NCBI GenBank assembly: GCA_037355855.1
Contig: CM074760.1
Coordinates: 4,828,501-4,892,500 of the forward strand
Length of the DNA stretch: 64,000 nucleotides
Origin: Pseudo-nitzschia pungens
Taxonomy: Eukaryota; Bacillariophyta; Bacillariophyceae; Bacillariales; Bacillariaceae
Direction: 5' to 3'
Each line of letters begins with the position of its first letter. Position 1 is the first letter of the stretch. The position numbers were made by a program, and so were the translations under genes. A model generated the notes under the pieces. The model ran no database searches and was not told where the DNA came from. It saw only the letters and a list, made by a program, of their open reading frames with translations. Below, piece by piece: positions 52,313-62,008 of the stretch.

Positions 52313-53251
52313 TCAACCCTGAGGTCCAGTAAGCCAGGCTCTGAGAAGAGCAGCCTCTTGTTGATATGGCTGCACTGGTGGGACAGGCGCTGCATACTGC
52401 TTCCTTGCAAGGTGGATGGTTGCAAGCCACTGCCGCTTGGCAGTCAGGGTGTAACCTTGTAGGACGTGGAAAGGGGTTTGTAACAGGGAGTGTGACTGGG
52501 GAAGTGCACCAGCTGCACCAATTGCCAATTCTGAAGTGATGGAAGCATCAAGAGATTGGTGTTGTTCAGCATCAAGGGTACCCCCAGGACCATGGAGTCG
52601 TTCATTCCTATAAGTCCAAAGATCCCAGGAGGTAAGAAAGAACTGATGGATGACAGCTGTAGCCCAACGTTTGGGAGAGCGCTTGCTTCCAATGTGGGAG
52701 TAGTAGTCAGCCTGAATTTGGTACCAGCGAGGAGACCACCTACCAAGAAGCCAGTTGTGCCAGCCAATAGTCCTCTGTGCCCTGACAGCAGACGCAATTG
52801 CAAGTGAGTAGGATGATGGATAAATGGTCTGGCCCTTCCGAACTCTGGTGAGAAGATCCACAATGGCAACAACCAAGGATGGATCAGTTTGTTCAACTTC
52901 AAGCCTCTTCTGCAGGGGTCCCTTGAAAGCTGACACACTGTGCTGTACTGCCCCAGTGTCCTTGCAGGAGAGCACATGAGAGACCTTCTCGTTGTCTGCA
53001 TCACACAATGGGCACCGGGAGTGATCCTGATACTGGTAGTGAAGGAGTTGGTTGCCAACACCAATGCATCCAGAAGCAAATTTGACAAACCACCGTTGCA
53101 TGCCAGGAGGTAATCGCTTGAAGGCAGACAGATGGGCACACCAATGGATGGAACTCAAAACAGGTTGTGGAATGGGAATATCATGGTGGGTCTGCCAGTA
53201 TTTAAGAAGAGGAGGACCAGAAATGGCAACATGCAGAGCATTCTGATCAAA
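52313..53251 (-). pseudogene. LINE ORF2 C-terminal part, out of frame by one base
   Basis: From about 53251 the frame reads FDQNALHVAISGPPLLKYWQ, then SIHWCAHLSAFKRLPPGMQRWF and the zinc finger CPLCDADNEKVSHVLSC (CCHC, zf-RVT type), then a Trp-rich region. It is the direct continuation of the RT ORF: one A (plus strand) appears to be missing in the AAA at 53249-53251. The CCHC tail helps LINE proteins bind RNA. This copy therefore makes a truncated ORF2 protein. Confidence 0.8.
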
Positions 53252-56200
53252 CCTGTGGCCTCATCAAGTTGCGTGACAGGCATGGGGTATTCAACAGACT
53301 TCATGAAAGAATACTTGAAGGTGTAGAGGGATGCGCGCTTCTCACACTTGGAAGCCCTGAGTTGAGAGCCAAAAGACTGAGACTGTGACTTCAAGTGAGC
53401 AATCTGTGCTTCCTCATTGCCATCCATGGAGATAAAAACCCCAAGAGTCTTGTCAGCATGGTCAACTTCAAAACGATCCAGGGTAGCGCGATTGCCATTT
53501 TTGTCAGCAACTGAGAAGTCACCGGGCATGTCAGCAATGGAGCGATAGTCCCAACCGGATCCATTCCATTTGAAATCAATCAAATAACAGAAAGATTTGG
53601 CAGGTTCAATCGCACCACCAGTGGCAATAATCCCACCAGCCCATCGGTCAAGAGCTTCCTGAAAGTCAACAGCTAATTCTTCACCAGATGTTGAGGAATC
53701 AGAGCCAGCACAAAACAAATCTGTGTCATCCACAAAGGCAAAACCCACAAGAGAAACCAGTTGCAGTGACAAAGAAGTGATAAGATGGACACCATGCCCA
53801 GCCTGTTGCATCATTCGGAAGACAATGGTTGACACCAAAGCCCAAAGAGTTGGACCAATACCATTGCCTTGGCCACAACCACTGAGAGGAACAGGTTCAT
53901 CACCATACACAGGACCTGACCGACCAAAACCAGTTTTGATGTGGTGCTTAGCATGTTGCAGAGTAGACAGAAGAACTTCACACACATGTGCAGGAACACC
54001 AAAGCTCTGGAGAGTGAGACCTGCAATGGGATGAGAGATTCTATCATAACAGCCCTTGGCATCATTCATAGCAACAGCACCGGATCTGCGCTTCTGCCTC
54101 AACACATCACAGATGAGCTTCTTGTTCAGGCAGGTGTTGATGGCCTTGTGGTGTTTCCTGCTTCCATGTTGATCAACAGCCACTGCATTGGCACGTTCAG
54201 CGTAGGCAAGAATGCGTCTGCCAATCATCTTGTTGTTGATTTGGAACTCAGGAGACATCAACTGGATAAGCCTCATCTTATCCACTCTATATTCACCAGG
54301 TTTCTTGAAGATCTCAACATCAGTGGTGACCTGCCAGGCAGAAGGAGAGAAGCCAACAATCAATGGGACTGATCTCAGTAGAGTGTCAAACTTGTTCAAC
54401 TGGGGATCCAGGGCAAAAGCCTTGTGGTGGGCAAAACTCAAACATGAAGGTTCACTTGCTGTGCGTTCCCTCTGGTGTTTCCAGGCAGCAGCATTGTCAG
54501 CTGGACACACTGAATAGTCAAAGGGAGGCAAACTCAGAATAGAGGCAGGGACTTTGAGACAAGAAAGAAATTCAGACAGGTATTTGTCAGTGGCAGGAGG
54601 AGGATTATATGTGCCATCAAGAACTTGAGCAGAAGCATGGGCTGTGCCGAGGTAGCCAAAATCTTGAATGAAGGAGGGAGTCATGGAAGGAGTGCCAAGA
54701 CACTGCTGTTGACGCCGGACATTGGATTCAGCCATAGCTGGAACCATAGTGGACTGGGACTCCAAGACCTGTTCAGCACCATCAGGGCCAACTGCAATAG
54801 CTCGCAAGACAGCTGACTTGTTGACACGTCCCCGAATAGACCTAGCAGCAAGGCCAAGCTCTCTTTGAAGACGTTCCCTGCGCATCCGGGCACGAATCTG
54901 GGAAGCATTCTGGTTGTGAGGTTTGCCTTCAGCAAGAAGTGCATCCACCAGGCCTTGATTGAAGGAGTCTCTCCAAGAGGGGGCCAATTTTTTCACTGCC
55001 CGGTATTGCCTGTAAGCTTGTTTCAGGTGGAGGACAGCACTGGAAAGATCACAGTGTTCTCCTTTGTAGAGAGAAAGCTTGCATGCCAGCCTTTTCAAAA
55101 CAGTATGACTGGTGGACACACCCTGTCTCAGCTTAACAACACGCCGCCAAAAGTCAATTGTATCACGATAGACTTGCAGCTTCGGGGACCATGGAACCAG
55201 ACCAGCTCTTGTGTGGCAAAGGTTTTGTTCAACAGAGAGCCTGAGAGAGGTGGAGGTTTCATGGAGGACTTCATATGTGGTGATGAGAGCAGCGCGCACA
55301 GAAATATCCCCAGACTGAAACTGAGCCAGGAGGTGTTCCAGCTTAGCTTGGAGAGAAAACACTCCAGCCTTGAGAAAGCTGTGCCTGACACGCTTGAAAT
55401 ACCGTTGGCGCAGATAAGGGTGGGAGGACTGGAGTTTGGAATGAGAGAAGCTCACGGTAGGTGGCAGGTGTTTGCCCATGAGGCTGCAATTACAGGCTTC
55501 AATCCAAAGCATTCTGTGGTCCGATTCCATACCATAGGCGCCACCAAAGGGACAATACCCAGCCCTGAGAACATCAACATTCTCAGAGACCCAAATGGCA
55601 TCAATTGGTGTTCTGGTAGTGTTGCGGTTGTGAGTGGCAGGAGGAGAAGACTGACTATGAAGGGTAAGAATGGCATCTCTGAAACCAAGAGCCTTGAGCT
55701 CAAAAGACAAGCCATCAGTCCGAACATCAGCATTTTGATCAATCCCAAGAATGACCTGGTCACCTGCACCCAGACAGACCCGAAGGGCAGCAGTCAAATC
55801 CCTGTGAAAGAGAATACATGGGTTGGGACTGAAAAGATTTTCAGCTGCTTGAAAGTATCGGTACTGTTGATTCCAGACGGAACCAAGGTCCCTGTCATTT
55901 TCAACAGGGCAGTAAGCAGAAAACATAGTAACAGTGTAACCATCCCTGCCCTGAAACTTGACAAAGGACCATCTCCCAAGACCAGAAGGATCAGCCCCAT
56001 GGGCAATCTTGTGGGAACTGAGCAGTTGATCAATGGAAAACCCTGTACCACCAGGCTGAAGCCATGAACAGTCAGAAGCTTCATGCTTGTTGTTGGCAAG
56101 GTAGGAAAAACTTGAGGGACTGATATTCTTCATGCGCCGATTGAAAAGATCACATGGCAGGAGTTTGGATTCATTCAAACAATGTTCAGCAAAAAGAGCC

Positions 56201-56505
56201 ACACTGGCATTGCTCTTGACAAATTGACGGGAGTTGTGCTTGGACATGGACATAAAGGCAGCTCTGCGCTGTGGTCCAATGTTTTGGAAAGTGATGATGG
56301 TGGAGTTAGAGGATGGAGCTTGGGGGAAGGAGTGACCAAAACTGTCAGAATCCTTAGCAGCAAGAGAGTCTCCATGAAGAGTTAATTGGACAAACTGAGA
56401 GACAGGGGATGAGGCGGAGGAGGAAAAGGGAGAAACAGTAGAAGCATTGATAGGATTTGGAGTGGAAGGCATCCCATCAAACCTCATACCAGAAGAGCTA
56501 ACCAT
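53155..56505 (-). CDS. LINE ORF2: apurinic endonuclease and reverse transcriptase
   Basis: About 1116 aa from the ATG at 56505. That ATG overlaps the ORF1 stop (ATGGTTAG), so termination-reinitiation is likely; the frame is open back to 56577. The endonuclease has ALFAEHCLNES (catalytic Glu), VILGIDQNADVR and SDHRMLWIEA (catalytic His). The RT has GAVAMNDAKGCYDRISHP (first Asp), LSGCGQGNGIGPTLWALV and GFAFVDDTDLFCAG (FVDD). The enzyme nicks the target and copies the LINE RNA there. The last 32 or so residues are frameshifted and stop at 53155. Confidence 0.92.
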   Translation of the reverse strand: MVSSSGMRFDGMPSTPNPINASTVSPFSSSASSPVSQFVQLTLHGDSLAAKDSDSFGHSFPQAPSSNSTIITFQNIGPQRRAAFMSMSKHNSRQFVKSNASVALFAEHCLNESKLLPCDLFNRRMKNISPSSFSYLANNKHEASDCSWLQPGGTGFSIDQLLSSHKIAHGADPSGLGRWSFVKFQGRDGYTVTMFSAYCPVENDRDLGSVWNQQYRYFQAAENLFSPNPCILFHRDLTAALRVCLGAGDQVILGIDQNADVRTDGLSFELKALGFRDAILTLHSQSSPPATHNRNTTRTPIDAIWVSENVDVLRAGYCPFGGAYGMESDHRMLWIEACNCSLMGKHLPPTVSFSHSKLQSSHPYLRQRYFKRVRHSFLKAGVFSLQAKLEHLLAQFQSGDISVRAALITTYEVLHETSTSLRLSVEQNLCHTRAGLVPWSPKLQVYRDTIDFWRRVVKLRQGVSTSHTVLKRLACKLSLYKGEHCDLSSAVLHLKQAYRQYRAVKKLAPSWRDSFNQGLVDALLAEGKPHNQNASQIRARMRRERLQRELGLAARSIRGRVNKSAVLRAIAVGPDGAEQVLESQSTMVPAMAESNVRRQQQCLGTPSMTPSFIQDFGYLGTAHASAQVLDGTYNPPPATDKYLSEFLSCLKVPASILSLPPFDYSVCPADNAAAWKHQRERTASEPSCLSFAHHKAFALDPQLNKFDTLLRSVPLIVGFSPSAWQVTTDVEIFKKPGEYRVDKMRLIQLMSPEFQINNKMIGRRILAYAERANAVAVDQHGSRKHHKAINTCLNKKLICDVLRQKRRSGAVAMNDAKGCYDRISHPIAGLTLQSFGVPAHVCEVLLSTLQHAKHHIKTGFGRSGPVYGDEPVPLSGCGQGNGIGPTLWALVSTIVFRMMQQAGHGVHLITSLSLQLVSLVGFAFVDDTDLFCAGSDSSTSGEELAVDFQEALDRWAGGIIATGGAIEPAKSFCYLIDFKWNGSGWDYRSIADMPGDFSVADKNGNRATLDRFEVDHADKTLGVFISMDGNEEAQIAHLKSQSQSFGSQLRASKCEKRASLYTFKYSFMKSVEYPMPVTQLDEATGLIRMLCMLPFLVLLFLNTGRPTMIFPFHNLF

Positions 56506-59455
56506 GATCAGAAGGAAACCCAGTCTGTCGCAGGGATGGAAGAGTTGCCGGAGCTGATTTGGTGGAAACATTGGCATGGCTCAAATCACTGACACTAGCA
56601 TCATGGCTGGAGGAGAATGCAATTGCAGCAACTCCAAGCCTCAACGCAGAGGCTGCGTCTTCCCCACCACCGGCAGCAGGAACTGCAGTTGAGGAATCAG
56701 GAGAGGCCACAGGGAGGTCACCAGCCATGGCATTCTGGGGAGGGTCAGGAACTGCAGGGGGAACTTCAGGAGGAATACCAGGAGAGGCATCAGCCTTGGC
56801 AACATTGGAAGGATCACCTCCAGTAGGAACACCACCTGCAGGCGCTGAAGCCTGGACATCAGTGAGATTGGAAGTACCGGTTGCTAAAGTATCCATGGAT
56901 TGAGAATCATCAAATCCGCCACCACCACTGTCAGCACGGGCTTGGAGGTTAAAGTGCAGATCCAGATCAAAGGTAAGGTCTGGGGCAAGGTCAACTGACA
57001 AGTCATCATCAACAAGTTCCCAATCTCTTGCATCCCCATCACCAAAAAAGGGAAGAGAGTCATCCTGCATTGGATCTGCAGCAGGTTCAGTTTCCACAAC
57101 ACAATTGGCAGCAGCATCCCAATGGTAGGCTTCCATTTCAGTCAGGCACTCAGAAGAGAACCATTGTCGAACACAAGAACCATAATGAGCTTCCAGTATA
57201 ATAGGCAGGAAAGACAACATGGCCATTGCTTCAGCCTTGGTAGTGATATTGTACAAAGCAAGGATCTCGCCTCGGTATGAACTGGTATCGACAGAAAGAA
57301 AAAGAGGCCATGACCAATTGTCACGGGTTCTGATACCCAGAAGCACACTGCGCAGTGTCTTCAAACCCAGCCCTTGGCCCAGGTCAACTGGAAGATCAAG
57401 ATCAACTACCCCCAGAACAGGAGCAGTTTCATGGCTCTCAATAAATTTAGCTTGGCGGTGCTTAGCCTGGCGAACAGTCTTGAGCTTGGAGGGGGGAAGA
57501 GGTCTGTCAGAAGGATTTGTAGCTGTCTCAATAAACTTGTAGAATTTACCATCAGGGAGAGAGGCAATGTCTGAAGGTTTGCACCGATTGAACTGGGCTT
57601 TGAGGAGCTTAACAGTTTGGGCGCGCTTTGTAGCATCACACAAAACATGTGCAGCCTGAACAGGATTGGGATCAGGAGTTCTGGAGTTGTCAAGGCTGAT
57701 ATTCTTCCTGATAACAGCAATAGGACATGCCTGAAACCTGGGATGAGTTTGAAGCAATTCGTTGTAGTGGTCAAGATCAAAACTCTGCATGTAAGATCCA
57801 AGGAGAAAGCCACATGTGACAATAACTGGGGCCTGTATGTGGTCATATTTCAGGTCCATGTCACGGTCTCTGAGCCTCTGGAGCAATTGTGCTGAAAAGA
57901 GTTTCTCCAGGGAAGCACTGTGGCCCACAAAGAAGCGTAGATGAGGAGCAGTTCTACTGCGAAGCCAGAGCTGAGCAACATACAATTCCAAGGTCTTCCT
58001 GTCAGGAAGTGTCGTCCAAAACTTGGTAACAGGCTTGGCCTTGGGGTTGAGCCTGGCTCTGGAGGGAAAAACATACAACACCAGGCGCTTGTCAACAGTC
58101 CATAGAAGATCCAAAGCTTCCTTGAGAGACTTGAGCAGCTCATCATATAGTTCCCCAGGGTGTTGTGACATCAACCTTGGAAGGGACAGAGTGACATAAG
58201 AACGATGAGAACACTTGGTGCCAGCAGTGACATCCACTGGAGCTCTAGAATCACTGGAGCAAACCCCTCGGCGTTGGAGGAAATGCCCAGCAGAGGAGGA
58301 CAAGACAGTAGCATCACCACCACCAGGAAGAAAGGACACTGATTTGGAAGTGGAAGCATCATCAACTGCAGTTGGCGCAGGTGTAGGAGGTCGCTTCTTG
58401 AAATACCAGTGGGAGCCAAGCACCTGATTGGCTGCCAACCAAACTCGTCCTTCAGTGCTGGGCAAAAGGTTACCTTCACAATACAGGTCATCAAAACACT
58501 CAGGAGACATCTTGGCCAAACCAATAAGACATCTCTTCAGAGCATGGCCTGAAGGTTGCTTGGTCCAGTCTGCAGAGGCTTGAAAGCAGAGAGAAGCAAG
58601 GGAAACCAGGGACTCCACAGAAGCAGTTCTCCACTCAGGGTTGTCAGGAAAAGCTTGAGCATATGCTGGAGGGATGGCAGACTGACAGACATCATGGATG
58701 GATTTCTTGTCATTCCCATCTTTCTTGCTGAAGAAGTGAGTGGGGCTAGGACACCCAGTCCATAGCCGGGATCCTGCTGGAGTTTTACGAAGAGTGTGGA
58801 TAGGGGTGGGAATGGAAGCACGACCAGTAAAAGGCCCCTTACCGTAGAAGCACCAGAGGAAGGAATCTGAGTGAGCTTTGTTGGCAGCAGCCAGGGCTTT
58901 CTTGCGCAGGGCATGTCGCTCTGCAGACGGTGTGTCAGAAAGAAATGCAAGAGTAGCTTGTTTCAGACTAGACTTGGAAGGAGAGACCTTGGAAGGAGGG
59001 TGCTTAGAGTCTGAGTGCTCAGAGCCTGGCTGGCCATCCCTAGACGTCGCACTGTTGGACTTTCCACTGTTGGGCTTCTCACTGTTGGACGTCCCACTGT
59101 TGGAATTTCCACTGTTGGGCTTCCCACTGTGGGACTTCCCACTGTCAGACGTCCCACTGTCGGACTGCCCACTGCCTGAATGCCCTGTGTCTGAATGCCC
59201 AGTGCCTGACTGCTCAGTGCTCATATCAACATCATCTAGTGCACCAGTAGACACAGCAGAAGTGAAGGACATATCATCATCAGAAGGGAGTGAATCCCTA
59301 GCTGTACGGGGAGAGGGTGGGGGAGAGGGAGTAGCCTGAAGAACGGAACCAGCAGGTAGTCGGCGGGAAGGGGTCCCCGTAAAGGCGCGTTTGTTTGAAG
59401 GAGTGTTAGCCAAGGTAGACCTTTTTCGCCTGGAAGCTGGCGGGGGGGGAGGCAT
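56498..59455 (-). CDS. LINE ORF1 protein
   Basis: About 985 aa from the ATG at 59455 (MPPPPPASRRKRS); the frame is open upstream to 59653, but that part looks untranslated. The N terminus is Pro/Ser-rich with a tandem of Ser-Gly-Lys-Pro-Asn-like pentamers (59045-59215), then KHPPSKVSPSKSSLKQATLAFLSD. A globular middle has KRCLIGLAKMSPECFDDLYCEGNLLP. The C terminus is acidic then Ala/Pro-rich. I do not recognise a domain; by position it should be the RNA-binding partner of ORF2. Ends TAG. Confidence 0.75.
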   Translation of the reverse strand: MPPPPPASRRKRSTLANTPSNKRAFTGTPSRRLPAGSVLQATPSPPPSPRTARDSLPSDDDMSFTSAVSTGALDDVDMSTEQSGTGHSDTGHSGSGQSDSGTSDSGKSHSGKPNSGNSNSGTSNSEKPNSGKSNSATSRDGQPGSEHSDSKHPPSKVSPSKSSLKQATLAFLSDTPSAERHALRKKALAAANKAHSDSFLWCFYGKGPFTGRASIPTPIHTLRKTPAGSRLWTGCPSPTHFFSKKDGNDKKSIHDVCQSAIPPAYAQAFPDNPEWRTASVESLVSLASLCFQASADWTKQPSGHALKRCLIGLAKMSPECFDDLYCEGNLLPSTEGRVWLAANQVLGSHWYFKKRPPTPAPTAVDDASTSKSVSFLPGGGDATVLSSSAGHFLQRRGVCSSDSRAPVDVTAGTKCSHRSYVTLSLPRLMSQHPGELYDELLKSLKEALDLLWTVDKRLVLYVFPSRARLNPKAKPVTKFWTTLPDRKTLELYVAQLWLRSRTAPHLRFFVGHSASLEKLFSAQLLQRLRDRDMDLKYDHIQAPVIVTCGFLLGSYMQSFDLDHYNELLQTHPRFQACPIAVIRKNISLDNSRTPDPNPVQAAHVLCDATKRAQTVKLLKAQFNRCKPSDIASLPDGKFYKFIETATNPSDRPLPPSKLKTVRQAKHRQAKFIESHETAPVLGVVDLDLPVDLGQGLGLKTLRSVLLGIRTRDNWSWPLFLSVDTSSYRGEILALYNITTKAEAMAMLSFLPIILEAHYGSCVRQWFSSECLTEMEAYHWDAAANCVVETEPAADPMQDDSLPFFGDGDARDWELVDDDLSVDLAPDLTFDLDLHFNLQARADSGGGGFDDSQSMDTLATGTSNLTDVQASAPAGGVPTGGDPSNVAKADASPGIPPEVPPAVPDPPQNAMAGDLPVASPDSSTAVPAAGGGEDAASALRLGVAAIAFSSSHDASVSDLSHANVSTKSAPATLPSLRQTGFPSDHG

Positions 59456-61105
59456 GGTGGGGCTAGGATCGTCTGAATAGGCGTGTTGGCTCGGGCGCTG
59501 GTAGGCTGTCAGTATGAACCTGTATGGATATATACAGATGGGTGTAGCCTGGAAACAGGGTACAGCAGCAACAACAAGGGTAACCTTGGTCTGGACAAGG
59601 AAAAGGTCCCTGGGGATCCAAAAAATATACTGGAGCACACCCACAAAAGTCACCGGGGAACTCAGAAATTTTTGCTAAAAAACGAGCAAAATTTGTCTCA
59701 CACTTGGAGCACAAAAACTCTGTGCGCGGAAGAGCTCTGCAAATCGTGTAGGCTTGTACTCTGCAAATTGTACTCTGCAAATCGTGTAGGCTTGTACTCG
59801 TACTGTACTCTGTAGAAACCAACCACCGACAACTGGCTTGTATCAAAGACCTGGTATTAGGGACACTGCTTGCTTGAAAACAGGGGCTTTAGTAGGAACA
59901 CTTAGGGACCGGGGGATATCAATGCCAGGGCACACTTAAAAGGCTCAGGAGGGAACTTGAAGTTCAAACTCGCAAGGACTTATAAGCGGAAACAGTATCC
60001 AGGGGCAATTGGCTTGAAAACAGGGACCTTGAGCGAGACACTTAGGGACCAGGGAAGCAGTGGAAACAGTATCCGGGGGCAATTGGCCTGAAAACAAATA
60101 CCTTGGGCGAGACACTGAGGGACCAGGGAAGCTGCTTGCTTGAAAACAGGGGCTTTAGTAGAAAGACCTAGGGACCAGGGGGAGGCTTGTGTCTTGAAGA
60201 CAGTGTCGAACTTGAAGTTCAAGTGGGGTGCTTAATAGCGAAAACACTTAGGGATCAGGGAACTCGCGAACACTTAGGGACCAGGGAAATTGTAGTCTTG
60301 AAAACAAGGGGCTGTAGTAGCTGTAGTCTTGGAAACAAGAGTGCAATAAGTAGGAGGTACTTAAGGATCGGTTGGTCTTGTCTTGAAAACAGGTGTAGTA
60401 GGGGAAGCCTTAAGCGAAAACACTTAGGGACTAGGGGGCTTGGCTAGGAAACAGGGGTACTCTTAAGTGATAAACACTTAAGGAGCAGTGGGCAATTGGC
60501 TTGAAAATAAAGGGGGTAACTGGAAGATATGCTCGCGAACTTGCAAATACTTAGGGATCAGCGCGGAGGAACCTTCTAGAAGGGGGGTGTATATGTGTTC
60601 GATCTTGAAGAATGTAGAACGTTAAGTGGGTTCGATCTTGAAGAATGTAGAACGTTAAGTGGGTTCAACCTTGAAGAATGTAGAACGTTAAGTGGGTATC
60701 ACTTAAGGGGCTTGAAAGACTGTATAGCTTTAAATAATAAGGTAGCTTGAAAACAGATCGAAAAACAAACCGAGCTCGGAAGCGAAACAGAATCAGCTGT
60801 AGAATTAGTACTGGAACCACTGTAGGAAATTATGTGCCTTGTTTTCGCTTGCCGAAGCTTGTTGCTGCCGATCGACCGACCGACACGGAAACAAGCAACC
60901 AAAGCAACCAAAGGGAGCAAGGAGCAGCCAAACAAACAGCAGAATCAGATAGGGGAGGTTTCTGTTAATAGGTGTAGTGCTTGGTTTTGTTGTAGGAGCT
61001 TTAGAAGTGAGTGAGATATCAAAGGGGAAAGTTGTGTAGAAATCTACTTGTTTTAAGTACTGGAACATCGGAACGTCGGACAAAATGCGCGATGCGAAAA
61101 TTGTG
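59456..61105 (-). promoter_or_regulatory. LINE 5' region with internal repeats
   Basis: 1.65 kb without a gene. Bases 59860-60490 contain repeated steps of the form cttgaaaacaggg...cacttagggaccaggg, ten or so, irregularly spaced. Bases 60595-60700 hold three units of ttgaagaatgtagaacgttaagtggg. These iterated steps could be promoter monomers, as in some mammalian LINEs; this is inference. Confidence 0.6.
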
Positions 61106-61270
61106 CTCGGGACTGGATTAAGGATAAGGATAAAAGAAAACAAATGGCGAGCCGATGGAATCGCTGATTGCCAGAGAGCTCTTAGAACTGTAGCTTATAG
61201 ACTAACTGATAGAGCCCACAATTTGCATATCACTACTATTTCTAATCACTAGTAGACCCGGGGTATGGCA

Positions 61271-62008
61271 TGATTTTAAAATCAAGCTGAGTGCTGATGA
61301 CCATGAGCAGAAAGAAATCGATCGGCCAAGGGACCGACGAGATCGAAAGACTGCCGGAAAATGGAGGCACGGAGAAGCAAAACAGGGAGAAGGATATCCA
61401 GTGTCTGCAGCACAAGGAAGACCGACCCCAGCAGTGGTTAGCCCCAAAGAAGGGAGCAACAACAGCAACAGAGACACCTAAGGACCCAAACAGGACCATG
61501 GGCGACAGCAAGAATAATCGAAAAATTCGAAAATACACACTGAAAAAGTGACACATAATCCAGTGAGTGGACTAATTGGACCAACACTGAGTGGATGGAC
61601 AGACCGAAGAGGGTACGCCAACCAAAGCCGAAATATACGAGTATACGGAAAGGTATATAATAAACACCTGAACACCACTAATCCCACGGGAAACGGGAAG
61701 TGGGACCGGCCCGGTGACAGCTTAAGAAGGAGGCAACGCCGGAGAACCACGGGAATCGAATCCCACGAAATAAAAACAGAAACAACTCCGGGGGACCACA
61801 GGATTCCCGCGAGCTAAAGAGAGAAACAACTCCCACCACTGGACAAACCAGGGGGAAAATCAGTTATAACACGAGTTATCACGAGAAACAGTACAAATCC
61901 AGCAAAAGAACTGGAGGAACTGAACAATCACTTTTACTCAGTTTCAACACAAAGCAAAAGATAACAGAAATAGTGTAACTAAATAAATAGAAAACTGATT
62001 AACTCACA
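61271..62008 (+). other. Gypsy leader
   Basis: Starts with the perfect palindrome TGATTTTAAAATCA directly after the LTR. No gene. Similar to 37367-38076. Confidence 0.6.

Larger units (their letters stand above)
52020..61105 (-). mobile_element. Non-LTR retrotransposon (LINE), 9.1 kb
   Basis: A 16-bp target duplication CTCGGGACTGGATTAA flanks it (52004-52019 and 61106-61121), inside a Gypsy LTR. On the minus strand it has a 1.65-kb repetitive 5' region, ORF1, an ORF2 with apurinic endonuclease and RT, and a CCHC-type zinc finger tail. The 3' end reads ...tatattaattaat before the duplication, a TTAA-type tail rather than poly-A. The presence of a long 5' region suggests a full-length copy. 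The clade was not determined. Confidence 0.92.

Noticed and set aside
54865..56067. 400-aa plus-strand ORF opposite LINE ORF2
   Set aside because: Antisense shadow of the endonuclease-RT frame; no motif.
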